Shown here in pieces: positions 10,835 through 22,234 of a stretch of 64,000 nucleotides of DNA; the stretch's first letter is position 1, and each line of letters opens with the position of its first letter. Below the pieces are notes generated by a model. That model searched no databases and was not told the origin of the DNA. It saw only the letters and a program-made list of their open reading frames with translations. Made by a program: the position numbers and the translations under genes. The stretch comes from an uncultured Pseudomonadales bacterium (lineage in GTDB: Bacteria; Pseudomonadota; Gammaproteobacteria; Pseudomonadales; UBA7434): NCBI GenBank assembly GCA_943788835.1, contig CALSRU010000001.1:128229-192228 (forward strand), read 5' to 3'.

Positions 10835-12274
10835 ATGCAGCCTTTCTCGATGAAGTCTTTCTGTGCGGCGGTAGCATGTTGCGTTTGGTATACTCAGGCC
10901 GCAATCGCCAATACCGATGCTACAGCGGCCGTCCGCAGCCAACTATTTTCTCAGGTCGAAATTTCGCGAGCGGCCGCGATTGCCGTGAGTGCAGAGCTTT
11001 ATGCACCTAGGGCTTTTGCGCAAGGCAATAAACATCTTAGTGCCGCAGAAAAAAGCCTTGCCAAAGGGCGATCAATTGAGCGCATTACCCACAGCCTTGA
11101 TAAAGCGAATAAACAGCTGGAGTTAGCTCGGGTACGCGCCACCGCCGCACAGAGGCGATTCAGTATAACTATCCAAGCCCGCCAAGATGCTGTTGCTGTT
11201 GAATCGGCTCGCTTTGCCAATGAAACATGGCTAGATGCAGAAAAACATTTTAATAGCGCGATTGAAAAACATGAAGCGGGTAAAATCGAATCTGCCAGTA
11301 AGCGGGCGAACCAGGCGGAGCAAGATTATCGCGCCGCAGAGCTAGAGGCCATAAAAAAGCATTATCTTACCGAAACACGACGCTTAATTGCTGATGCCGA
11401 AAAACAAAAGGTAAGTCGATATGCGCCGCAAACATTGGCTGCAGCAGCACGTTTATTAAAGGCCGCCGAAAATGAACTCAACCAAAACCGATACGATACT
11501 GATCAAGCGCGATCGCTAGCTCGTCGAGCTAAAGTTGAGGCGGGCCATGCATTTTATTTAATGAATGAATTAAAGCCGGTACGCGACGGCAAATTAAGTG
11601 AAGAAGCTTTTGCCCTAAAAACGGAACAACCGCTGTTGGCTATTGCCGGCGCACTCGATATGAATATAGATCTTGATGCTGGCCCGGCCGGCCCCGCCAA
11701 GGCGATGGTAGAAGCCATCTTAATGCTGCGCGCCGACTCTGCCGAACTGAGTTTAATTAAGCAAGAAGCCATAGATATGGAAGCGGAAATGCGCCGACTA
11801 AACGAAAAGCTAGGTTTGCAATCGACTCGGCTTATGCGACAAGCCGAGATCAAACGAAAAATCACACTGCTCGAGTCGATGTTTTCATTTAAAGAGGCGC
11901 GCGTATACCGACAAGGCGGCAATCTATTGCTACGCATGGTTGGGCTAAATTTTCAGTCGGGTAAGGCGGTTATTCAGTCGCAGCAGTTTGCTCTTTTAAC
12001 GCAGTTGATTAAGGCATTAGAGCAATTTCCCGGGGCATCCATTACGCTGGAAGGGCATACCGATTCATTTGGCAGCGACGCAATCAACTTACAGCTTTCG
12101 CAAGATCGCGCTGATGCCGTAAAAGCCTATCTCAATGCTAATGTCGTTGAAGGCTTCTTTGGAGCTATCGACGCTGTTGGTTTTGGTGAAACCCGACCGG
12201 TAGCCAACAATGAAACGGCTTCTGGCAGAAAAATTAATAGGCGGATTGATTTACTCATTCGCCCACAGCTTTGA
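10835..12274 (+). CDS. OmpA-family envelope protein with DUF4398-like N-terminus
   Basis: An exported protein that probably anchors the outer membrane to peptidoglycan. The frame extends back to 10787, but the start at ATG 10835 has GAGG 8 bases upstream and gives a signal peptide ending near TQAAIA-N, leaving about 479 residues. The middle (about residues 30-250) is rich in Ala, Lys, Glu and Arg, reads as long helices/coiled coil and resembles DUF4398 proteins. A C-terminal OmpA domain (about 365-475) carries LEGHTDSFGSD, LSQDRADAVKAYL and GFGETRPVANN, ending in the RKINRRIDLLI signature. It follows glyS closely but probably has its own signal. Function beyond wall binding is unknown. Confidence 0.85.
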   Translation: MQPFSMKSFCAAVACCVWYTQAAIANTDATAAVRSQLFSQVEISRAAAIAVSAELYAPRAFAQGNKHLSAAEKSLAKGRSIERITHSLDKANKQLELARVRATAAQRRFSITIQARQDAVAVESARFANETWLDAEKHFNSAIEKHEAGKIESASKRANQAEQDYRAAELEAIKKHYLTETRRLIADAEKQKVSRYAPQTLAAAARLLKAAENELNQNRYDTDQARSLARRAKVEAGHAFYLMNELKPVRDGKLSEEAFALKTEQPLLAIAGALDMNIDLDAGPAGPAKAMVEAILMLRADSAELSLIKQEAIDMEAEMRRLNEKLGLQSTRLMRQAEIKRKITLLESMFSFKEARVYRQGGNLLLRMVGLNFQSGKAVIQSQQFALLTQLIKALEQFPGASITLEGHTDSFGSDAINLQLSQDRADAVKAYLNANVVEGFFGAIDAVGFGETRPVANNETASGRKINRRIDLLIRPQL

Positions 12275-12310
12275 CAACTCTCCAGCAAGGCGTACGGTGA
12301 GTAGGCGGCC

Positions 12311-13672
12311 TCAGCTAAGCGGTCTTTTGGGTATGGGGGCGTCACCTAAGGTCTGATCGAAATCACTTAGACCAAGTGACCCAAAATCAAAAAAGTCGCC
12401 ATTAAAAAGATCGGTGCCTGGTGCCAATAAATCTAAGTAGCGATCAAAATATAAAAGTTGTTTTAACAACAAGGTAAACGCACTAGGAAAGCGAATGCCA
12501 TGTCGAGTGGCTACGCTAAGCAACGCAGAAAGTTGCCGCTGGGCACTTTTCTCTAGTGAGCCCTCACTATCAAGCCTTACGCTGGCCAGGTTAACGTCAA
12601 GATCGAACACAGCGCCTAAATCTTCTGCTAAAAGCGCTCGATCTACTAAACGCTTAGTCATGCCAATACTCACCATGGCACCCGCAATAGCATCAAGGTC
12701 GGCCTCACTAATACCTCGGTATAGATCCAACACGGCAACCCAAATGGAGGCATCAATTTGTCCAACCATGCCAAAGTCAATAAAGGCGACACGGCCATTA
12801 GGTTCCACTAGCATATTGCCGCTGTGTAAATCACCGTGGAAAAAACTGCATTGGGTGAGCGACAAGAACCAAACGTGCAGGGCGTTGAGCAAGGCCTGTT
12901 GATTCAATGTTTTAATCGATGAATCACGGTTGGATAGCTGGGTAATCGGCTGCCCGTACACGCGATCCATCGTGAGCAGCCTTCGGGTTGAAGCAGCGGG
13001 AATCGGGCGCGGCGCAAAAACGCTCTCAATCTGATTGTCGGTTATAAACGCATTGAACGTAGCTAAATTATTAGCTTCTTTAATAAAGTCACATTCATCA
13101 ATCATGGACTGATGCAGCTCTTCAATAATATCGGTAATAGCAGATTTGGTGAGGACTGGGGAGACAATTTCTAAAGTGCGCGCAACCAAAAAGGCCGTAT
13201 TTAAATCCGTGTTGATAATCTGTTCAACCGCTGGCTTCTGGACCTTGAGTACTACCTCACGGCCATCAAGCAAAATGCCTGCGTGAACTTGAGCGATTGA
13301 TGCTGAGGCGATTGGCTCAGGGTTTACACTGCGAAAGGTCTGTTGAAGCGCGCCGCCAAGTTCGCTTTCAATAATGTTCGCAATAAGCTCAAAAGGTAAG
13401 TTAGGTGTTCGATCGAGACAATGTTGAAATTCGGCGACATAATCGGCGGGAAAAAAGCTTGGTGAGCTGGCAATAAATTGCCCTAACTTGATGTAGGTAG
13501 TGCCCAGTGATTCGAATAGCGTGCGTAACTCAAGCGGGGTAGGTGGCCGACGCTCAACTGCGCAGCGCACAAGCGCGGGCGACGCTTTGAAGACCGTAGT
13601 ATTAAACCGCAAGAAACCCTGCATAGTGTCCTGCACAAGTTTTGGCCAGTGGCGATCGGAGCGGGCGGACAT
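12311..13672 (-). CDS. ABC1/UbiB-family atypical kinase
   Basis: A protein-kinase-like protein of the ABC1 (AarF/UbiB/COQ8) family, many members of which support ubiquinone synthesis. The chosen start at 13672 gives about 453 residues; the frame extends 20 codons further to 13732 and neither start has a strong ribosome site. Family motifs are all visible: the KxGQ motif (YIKLGQFIASSP), the Ala-rich SIASIAQVHAG-type loop, VVLKVQKP with the conserved Lys, the catalytic FHGDLHSGNMLV and the metal-binding FIDFGMVG. It is not linked to ubi genes, so it may be a stand-alone member with another role. It converges with the OmpA-family gene. Confidence 0.85.
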   Translation of the reverse strand: MSARSDRHWPKLVQDTMQGFLRFNTTVFKASPALVRCAVERRPPTPLELRTLFESLGTTYIKLGQFIASSPSFFPADYVAEFQHCLDRTPNLPFELIANIIESELGGALQQTFRSVNPEPIASASIAQVHAGILLDGREVVLKVQKPAVEQIINTDLNTAFLVARTLEIVSPVLTKSAITDIIEELHQSMIDECDFIKEANNLATFNAFITDNQIESVFAPRPIPAASTRRLLTMDRVYGQPITQLSNRDSSIKTLNQQALLNALHVWFLSLTQCSFFHGDLHSGNMLVEPNGRVAFIDFGMVGQIDASIWVAVLDLYRGISEADLDAIAGAMVSIGMTKRLVDRALLAEDLGAVFDLDVNLASVRLDSEGSLEKSAQRQLSALLSVATRHGIRFPSAFTLLLKQLLYFDRYLDLLAPGTDLFNGDFFDFGSLGLSDFDQTLGDAPIPKRPLS

Positions 13673-13865
13673 AATTAGGTCACCAAAAAAAGCTAAACAC
13701 GATGAAATAAATGATTGGCTCAAGCAAACCATGAGCAGGAGACAGCCCCTTTGTTGAGGGACAGGCGCGAAAACTTAGACAACAAGCTCGGTTAGCAAGT
13801 GCGCACTAACAGCAAAGGCGCTGAAATACTTATTTCTTTGAGTAAGCAGGCAGGCTCGCTACTGT

Positions 13866-16640
<2,775 letters not shown>

Positions 16641-17741
16641 CTATATCACTTCGCTTACACACCCCTGTTTCACGTGAAACAGTTTTTTCTGCTTAGACTC
16701 AGGCCAATCAACGCCGGACAACTCCTCAGGAGAAATACACGTTAAAAATAGCTGCATATCCAAGTCGCCCAACAGCGCACACAGCCTCCGCTGATGCTCT
16801 GCATCCATTTCGGCCGGCAGGTCATCAACCAGCAAAATACAGCGCCGACCCGTCTGCTGTCTTAATAAACGCGTCTGAGCAAGCCGCAACGCACTCACTA
16901 CCAGCTTTTGTTGACCCCGCGAGAGTATTTGGCCCGCATCAGCTCCATGGATCGAAACAGTTAAATCAGCCCTATGAGGCCCGCTTTGGGTTAGGCCTCG
17001 CGCCCTATCTCGCGTCAAATTGCGATTAAGCACATCGGCATAGCTAAAGGTGCTATCCCAGCCGGGGCGATAAGCGAGCTCTATGCCATCCAGATCCAAC
17101 AGTTCACCCAGCATTCCATTAAAAACAGGAATAAAATCAGCCACGTAGGCCGACCTGGCTGAATGTATTGCAACACTAGCATCAATCAACTCACGGTCCC
17201 AAGGGGCTAGCTGCTGGACCGAGCCTTGCGCGCGGAGAATACTGTTGCGCTGCTTCAAAGCCTTTTGCGCGCGGCGCCACTGATCATAAAAAGAGTGTTC
17301 CACGTGAAACACACCCCAATCAAGAAATTGGCGCCGCTGTTTCGGTCCCCCATCTAACAACAAGTAAGACGCAGCATTGATCAGTTGCAACGGAAGCACT
17401 TCAGCAAGACGAACCACACTGCTCACCGCTTCGCCCCCAAGCTTAATCTTAAACCCCCCCCCTCTTGGTCGATGCACACCAACAGGAAGCTCAACTTGTT
17501 CGGGCCGAACTATACGGCCAAAAACCGTACAAGCCTCCGAATCACGCTGAATAACTGGTGAAAGCCCCGTACTACGAAATGATCGCGCCAAGCCTAGTAT
17601 ATATACCGATTCTAAAATCGACGTTTTACCCGCGCCATTCTCGCCAAAGATGATGTTGACGTCAGCCAAATCCTTTAAGTTGGCGCCCTGAACATTTCTA
17701 ACGTGGCTAATTTTTAGCTCTGACAGTTTCACGTGAAACAC
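16641..17741 (-). CDS. recF: DNA recombination/repair protein RecF
   Basis: SMC-like ATPase that with RecO and RecR loads RecA at single-strand gaps. The 366 residues match the family. Walker A is GENGAGKT (residues 33-40), the ABC-type signature is LSRGQQKLV and Walker B is CILLVDDLPAEMD. The start is GTG at 17741, with an alternative GTG at 17732; both fall inside a parS palindrome. Two further parS palindromes lie in the middle and at the 3' end, where they encode VFHVEH and LFHVKQ. The gene sits between dnaN and gyrB in the standard order. Confidence 0.97.
   Translation of the reverse strand: MFHVKLSELKISHVRNVQGANLKDLADVNIIFGENGAGKTSILESVYILGLARSFRSTGLSPVIQRDSEACTVFGRIVRPEQVELPVGVHRPRGGGFKIKLGGEAVSSVVRLAEVLPLQLINAASYLLLDGGPKQRRQFLDWGVFHVEHSFYDQWRRAQKALKQRNSILRAQGSVQQLAPWDRELIDASVAIHSARSAYVADFIPVFNGMLGELLDLDGIELAYRPGWDSTFSYADVLNRNLTRDRARGLTQSGPHRADLTVSIHGADAGQILSRGQQKLVVSALRLAQTRLLRQQTGRRCILLVDDLPAEMDAEHQRRLCALLGDLDMQLFLTCISPEELSGVDWPESKQKKLFHVKQGCVSEVI
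16666..16681. promoter_or_regulatory. parS centromere site (recF 3' end)
   Basis: TGTTTCACGTGAAACA, a perfect 16-base palindrome identical to the common bacterial parS sequence bound by ParB. It lies in the last codons of recF (read as FHVKQ), about 13 kb from parAB and 4-5 kb from the presumed oriC, where parS sites are expected. Confidence 0.93.
17296..17311. promoter_or_regulatory. parS centromere site (middle of recF)
   Basis: TGTTCCACGTGAAACA, a parS sequence differing from the perfect palindrome at one position, as many natural parS sites do. On the coding strand it is read VFHVEH inside RecF at about residues 144-149. Confidence 0.93.
17725..17740. promoter_or_regulatory. parS centromere site over the recF start codon
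   Basis: AGTTTCACGTGAAACA, with a perfect 14-base core (17726-17739). The recF GTG start codon and its in-frame alternative GTG are both within this site, so ParB bound here would sit on the recF initiation region in DNA. Confidence 0.9.
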
Positions 17742-17790
17742 TCAACACGGAGCCGGCAACCACAGACGACGTCAGGCATTTCAGATAGAC

Positions 17791-17846
17791 GGTCCGTCCC
17801 CGACCGAACGGACAGGACCTTTTTGCCGGTGCCTATACTGGCACCG
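17791..17846. repeat. Paired palindromes between dnaN and recF
   Basis: Two inverted repeats lie in the 139-base gap. GTCCGT (17792-17797) pairs with ACGGAC (17808-17813), and CGGTGCC (17827-17833) pairs with GGCACCG (17840-17846) around TATACT. Neither is followed by a T run on the minus strand, so they are not obvious intrinsic terminators for dnaN. They may form mRNA structures between dnaN and recF. Confidence 0.4.
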
Positions 17847-17880
17847 CCAAGAAAATGATTGGCTGGGTAAGGTTGAACTA

Positions 17881-18999
17881 CTAGAGCCTCATTGGCATGA
17901 CGACGTACATAGCGTTGTTACTAGGGTCACCATCCTGCACGAGCGCACTACTATTTGAATCCGACAACGTAATTGATATGGAATCGGCACCAAGCACGCC
18001 TAGCACGTCTATTAGATAGCTGACATTGAACCCCATTTCAAGGCTATCCCCTTGATAATCAACGGAAATTTCCTCGCTAGCCTCTTCCTGTTCCGGATTG
18101 TTAGCCTGCACGCCGACTGTTCCACTTTCGAGCATAAAACGCACACCGCGAAACTTTTCATTCGATAATATCGCAGTACGACTGAGCGCCGCCTTCAATT
18201 CCTGGCGATCTGCCAATACTTTTTTATCGCCACCTTTTGGCAGCACCCGCTTATAATCGGGGAACTTCCCATCTACCAGCTTGGATACAAAAACCAAGTC
18301 CCCGGCCGCAGCCCGAATATGGTTAGCGCTAAACTCCAAATCAATAGTCGCTGAATCATCATCATCGGTCAGCAAGCGGGCCAACTCAAGCACACCCTTA
18401 CGTGGAACAATAATTTGCTGTTGAGCCTGACTAGACGGCTTTGTTAAATGAACATCTGCGATCGCTAAGCGATGCCCATCAGTGGCAACCGCGCGCAAGT
18501 TTTGCTCTGTCAACTCCCAAAGCATGCCGTTCAAATAATAGCGAACATCTTGCTGAGCCATTGAAAAGGCAGTTTTATGGATTAACTCTCCAAACTCCTT
18601 TTGCGGCACCGTTACCGAAAAGCTACTTTTATCGCGTTGCACTGAAGGAAAATCAGCAGCCGGCAGCGAAGCCAAAGAAAAGCGACTCCGACCAGACTGT
18701 ACGATCACTTTATTATCATCCGCCGTAACTTTGATTTCGCTATCGTCGGGTAGTGATTTACAAATATCAACGATTTTCCGAGCTGGTATCGTAACTGCGC
18801 CCTTAGTCTGCGTGTCATTCTCTACTGCCAGCTGAGCAGTCAACTCCACCTCAAGATCGGTACCGGTAATCAACAGCTTTTGACCTTCAAGCTTAAATAG
18901 CATGTTAGACAAAATAGGCATCGTTTGCCGACGCTCAACTGCACCCGCGACAATGGTCAGTGGCCGTAATAACGCTTCGCGTTGAACAGAAAATTTCAT
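17881..18999 (-). CDS. dnaN: DNA polymerase III beta sliding clamp
   Basis: Ring-shaped processivity clamp of the replicative polymerase. The start at ATG 18999 gives 372 residues beginning MKFSVQREALLRPL, the normal family N-terminus; the frame extends 14 codons further to 19041 but without family similarity. Typical clamp motifs are present: ILSNMLFKLEG, FPSVQRD-type loops, TDGHRLA near residue 175 and a C-terminal MPMRL, which forms part of the peptide-binding pocket region. It follows dnaA on the minus strand, in the usual dnaA-dnaN-recF-gyrB order. Confidence 0.98.
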   Translation of the reverse strand: MKFSVQREALLRPLTIVAGAVERRQTMPILSNMLFKLEGQKLLITGTDLEVELTAQLAVENDTQTKGAVTIPARKIVDICKSLPDDSEIKVTADDNKVIVQSGRSRFSLASLPAADFPSVQRDKSSFSVTVPQKEFGELIHKTAFSMAQQDVRYYLNGMLWELTEQNLRAVATDGHRLAIADVHLTKPSSQAQQQIIVPRKGVLELARLLTDDDDSATIDLEFSANHIRAAAGDLVFVSKLVDGKFPDYKRVLPKGGDKKVLADRQELKAALSRTAILSNEKFRGVRFMLESGTVGVQANNPEQEEASEEISVDYQGDSLEMGFNVSYLIDVLGVLGADSISITLSDSNSSALVQDGDPSNNAMYVVMPMRL

Positions 19000-19126
19000 A
19001 GTGTGACAAGCCTCTTTAGCCGGCTGATAGCCGATTAACAATGATCAATAATGAAGGTTTTAAAACAACCGAGACACGCTAAACACGCGCTTAATTCATA
19101 CGTCGTAATTTAAACACGCCCTGCAT

Positions 19127-20834
19127 TCATGTCGCTAGTGTTCTCAGTAAATTCTTATAATCCTCACGAATATCAGAGGTTGTATCGCGCAATTCCTTCA
19201 CCTTTCGGCAAGCATGCAAAACCGTCGTATGGTCGCGCCCTCCAAATGCATCGCCAATTTCAGGAAGACTATGATTCGTTAATTCCTTCGCCAAAGCCAT
19301 CGCAACCTGGCGAGGTCTAGCCACTGATCGGTTCCGCCGCTTAGACATCAAGTCAGACACTTTAATTTTGTAATATTCTGCGGTGGTGCGCTGAATGTTA
19401 TCTATGCTGACCTGTTTATCCTGTAGGGCTAATAGATCCTTAAGCGACTCTTTAACCAGCTCGACACTAATTGGTTTTTTAGTGAAGTGTGCGCTCGCTA
19501 TCACTCTTTTTAGAGCGCCCTCTAATTCTCGCACGTTAGAGCGCACTCGCTGCGCAAGAAACAAGGCCGCATCTTGAGGGAGTTCAATTTTGGCTTGCTC
19601 AGCCTTCCTCATTAAAATAGCTGCGCGGGTCTCGAGTTCCGGTGGCTCAATTGCGACTGTTAAACCCCAACTAAAGCGCGACTTCAGCCTCTCCTCAACA
19701 CCGTCCATTTCTTTAGGGTAGCGATCACAGGTCAGTATCATTTGTTGGCCGCCCTCAAGCAACGCATTGAAAGTATGAAAAAACTCTTCTTGGGAGCGGT
19801 CTTTATTAGCAAAAAATTGAATATCATCAATCAGCAATGCATCTACCGACCGGTAAAACCGTTTAAAGTCATTAATCGCGTTGAGCTGCAACGCCTTGAC
19901 CATGTCGGCAACGAACCGTTCGGAGTGCAAGTAAACCACCTTCGCGTTGGGTTTTAAGCGCTTCAACTCATTGCCTACAGCATGCATCAGGTGGGTCTTA
20001 CCAAGACCCACCCCGCCATATAAGAACAGCGGGTTATACGAGCCGCCCGGATTTTCTACCACCTGGATTGCGGCCGCACGGGCCATCTGATTAGATTTAC
20101 CTTCGATAAAGTTATCGAACTGGTACGCCCCGATCAAATTGTGCTGATGCCCACGAGTCTGCTCCGCCGCAACAGCTCTCCGCTCATACGCTAACTCCAG
20201 CGAACTGGCTGGGTGCTGCCGGTGCAACTGTGTTTCCGGCGATCCAATCGACGTATCAAAACTAATGGAAGGCGCGTGATCCGTATGCCCATACTGCATA
20301 GGTACCCCCCCGCTCAGCTAGAACACTGCTTAGCGAAGAGCCAGCATCGGTATGCCCAGCCTGACCTGACAGTGCCGTTCGGGCTTGCGCTGCGGCCCCG
20401 GGCAACCGCTGCACATACGCACCCCTGTCGACATTTATATCTGCTGTATGCTCATGCCGAGCAGGCTCAGATTCAGCAACCCCAACCTTTGATTGCTGCG
20501 CCATCGATGACTCTTGCCGACCATCCTCTCGAGAGGCAGGAGCAAATAGCCCAGCTTCACGGCGATGCTCAATTACGCCGATACTGACATTGGGTGCGGC
20601 CTGATCACTGAACCGCTGGACCGCATCTTTGATGTTGGTTAAAAACTTATCTGCCACCCAGCCTTGAATGAAGCGATTGGGCGCCAACAAACGCATAGCC
20701 CGATGGTCGCCCTCAGGCTCACCCAACACCAGCGGCCTGATCCAAGTATTAAATTGTTGCGCCGGCAATTCTTCTTTTAAAAACTCCAAACAGTGGCTCC
20801 ACGTTTGGCGCCATTGGGAAATGGACAATCTCAC
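19127..20834 (-). CDS. dnaA: Replication initiator DnaA, apparently frameshifted in the linker
   Basis: Initiator ATPase that binds DnaA boxes and melts oriC. The N-terminal part starts at GTG 20834 (GAGGAG just upstream; an in-frame TTG two codons later has better spacing). It encodes domain I ([23 protein letters not shown]) and linker, then runs out of frame and stops at 20262. The C-terminal part is open from ATG 20299 to 19127 and carries [16 protein letters not shown], Walker [10 protein letters not shown], Walker [10 protein letters not shown] and the domain IV DNA-binding [11 protein letters not shown]. The frames overlap at a run of seven G (20305-20311); six G would fuse them into about 568 codons, long for DnaA because of an extended linker. 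DnaA is essential, so a sequencing indel or slippage is more likely than a true null. Confidence 0.9.
20305..20311 (-). repeat. G7 homopolymer at the dnaA frameshift
   Basis: Seven G on the coding (minus) strand lie in the disordered linker of DnaA, exactly where the reading frame changes. Losing one G or gaining two restores the frame. Such tracts are frequent sites of sequencing error, replication slippage and transcriptional slippage. Confidence 0.9.
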
Positions 20835-21147
20835 TTACTCCTCTGAAACACGCTCCACAAACAATAATGCCTCTGGCCCCACACCACAAACAGGCGCAGA
20901 CCGCACAGCAACGAACTCTCCTTACAACCCGACGGGTTTCGCATAGGGTCTAACAAACAGTCTCTAGGTAAAATATAACCGTTGATTATTCTAATTTTTT
21001 CGGCAGATTTAACTCATACCAACGCCTATCGAGCCTCAAAGACCTAAAGGTGCACAAACCCAGACAAACGGCATATTCAAGAACACGCCTATTCCGGATT
21101 TTTAGTCTTCAAGTTAGGGCGCCGATTATAGCGGCTTTTCTATGTGT

Positions 21148-21156
21148 TTATCCACA
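21148..21156 (+). promoter_or_regulatory. DnaA box, perfect
   Basis: TTATCCACA, identical to the consensus DnaA-binding 9-mer, at the left edge of the AT-rich tract in the presumed oriC. Confidence 0.85.
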
Positions 21157-21311
21157 TCCTTTATCACTTTTTTCAACACCACACACCAACACCAAAAAAA
21201 CACAATATCTTAATAATTTCAACAATTTAAATAAAAAAAAACGCCGAAAATATAATTTACGATCTCAAATAGGCATTAAATTGACAAGTAGTTATTAACA
21301 TGTACAAAATC

Positions 21312-21320
21312 TGTGGATAA
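21312..21320 (-). promoter_or_regulatory. DnaA box, perfect, inverted
   Basis: TGTGGATAA, the reverse complement of the consensus DnaA box, directly right of the AT-rich tract. It faces the box at 21148-21156. Confidence 0.85.
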
Positions 21321-21451
21321 CTAGCCTTCAAGGCCAAGAAAACCTCGTTTAGAGCAACCCGTCGCGCCAGTCTGTTGGGACTCACTAACAAACTAGCGTA
21401 AGCCCTATGGCGGATCGAATCCCAAACCGACACAACCTGATGCAATCAATA

Positions 21452-21460
21452 TTGTCCACA
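21452..21460 (+). promoter_or_regulatory. DnaA box, one mismatch
   Basis: TTGTCCACA, one base from the consensus and a commonly bound variant, 132 bases right of the inverted box. Confidence 0.65.
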
Positions 21461-21780
21461 AACCGTTTCATCAATCGACTACCCGCTAAAGAAACTTGCT
21501 GATGAGAAAACATGACCATTTTGAACTTGGCTTTTGCCAAGTTCATAGCAACCTGCAATATGCGAATACCAAACCTACTTTTGGCCGTGAAATTGGTTAT
21601 ATTCCAAAAACACCAAAAAGACCATGTAAACCAGCCTGCAGCCATTGAACAACGGCACTAAAGTGCGTAAAATCTCGCGCCCCTTAGCAGGGTGTTTCAA
21701 TCTGCGATCGTTGTACGGTTTTACTGCGCTTATTCAGCCTAAAACGTACGGCCTTGATGGCAATTGCAGCGTCGCGACAT

Positions 21781-21810
21781 TTGACATTTATAGGTGACAA
21801 TTCCTATAAG
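21781..21810 (+). promoter_or_regulatory. Promoter of rpmH
   Basis: TTGACA (21781-21786, perfect -35) and TATAAG (21805-21810, five of six) are separated by 18 bases. Transcription would begin near 21817, about 100 bases before rpmH. This is one of the best sigma70-type promoters in the window. Confidence 0.75.
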
Positions 21811-21914
21811 TGACGATTTCAAATTTTGATCGCAGCATCACTTTTGCTGCATTTATGCGGTTCAACGCTAGAGCTGATAGTTGTAGCACCAGTTTTCCAC
21901 TTGGATTAAAGCAA

Positions 21915-22049
21915 ATGAAAAGAACATTTCAACCGAGCAATCTCAAACGCAAACGCACTCATGGTTTTCGTGCACGCATGGCTACCAAAAATGGCCGTCA
22001 ATTAATCAATCGTCGTCGAGCTAAAGGACGCAAAAAACTGAGTGCTTGA
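21915..22049 (+). CDS. rpmH: 50S ribosomal protein L34
   Basis: Small basic protein of the large ribosomal subunit. It is 44 residues long, exactly the usual size, starts [18 protein letters not shown] and ends in the family tail [13 protein letters not shown]. The start at 21915 is fixed by homology; the open frame extends upstream to 21810 without meaning. It is divergent from dnaA across oriC and precedes rnpA, the near-universal order. Confidence 0.98.
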   Translation: MKRTFQPSNLKRKRTHGFRARMATKNGRQLINRRRAKGRKKLSA

Positions 22050-22234
22050 TCCGAGCCTTATCGGAACCCTGCAACTACCGACATTGCGTTGACAACAGAT
22101 CTGTAATCGTTGGCTAGCTTGGCAGATCCTGGCAAATAAAATCATTGCTCAGCAAGCGCGCTTCATTTTAATCGGCGCTACGCGGAATAAAATAGCAATC
22201 AAGCATCAAGCGATGTTAATCTCTTAGAGCCTAT

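Larger units (their letters stand above)
20835..21914. other. Probable replication origin (oriC) region
   Basis: About 1.08 kb without a gene between divergent dnaA and rpmH, the classic Pseudomonas-type origin site. It has two perfect DnaA boxes (21148-21156 plus, 21312-21320 minus) and one single-mismatch box (21452-21460 plus). A strongly AT-rich tract with long A runs at about 21175-21300 lies between the first two and is the likely unwinding element. The dnaA and rpmH promoters must also be here. Confidence 0.8.

Noticed and set aside
11554-11937. Antisense frame of 127 codons inside the OmpA-family gene
   Set aside because: Ser-rich composition typical of the reverse strand of an Ala/Glu/Lys-rich coding region.
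19127-20299. A separate AAA+ gene of 390 codons starting at ATG 20299
   Set aside because: It is the continuation of dnaA after one base shift; its N-terminus is linker sequence, not a family start.
21161-21170. TTATCACTT as a DnaA box
   Set aside because: Two or more mismatches in the conserved half; not counted among the boxes.
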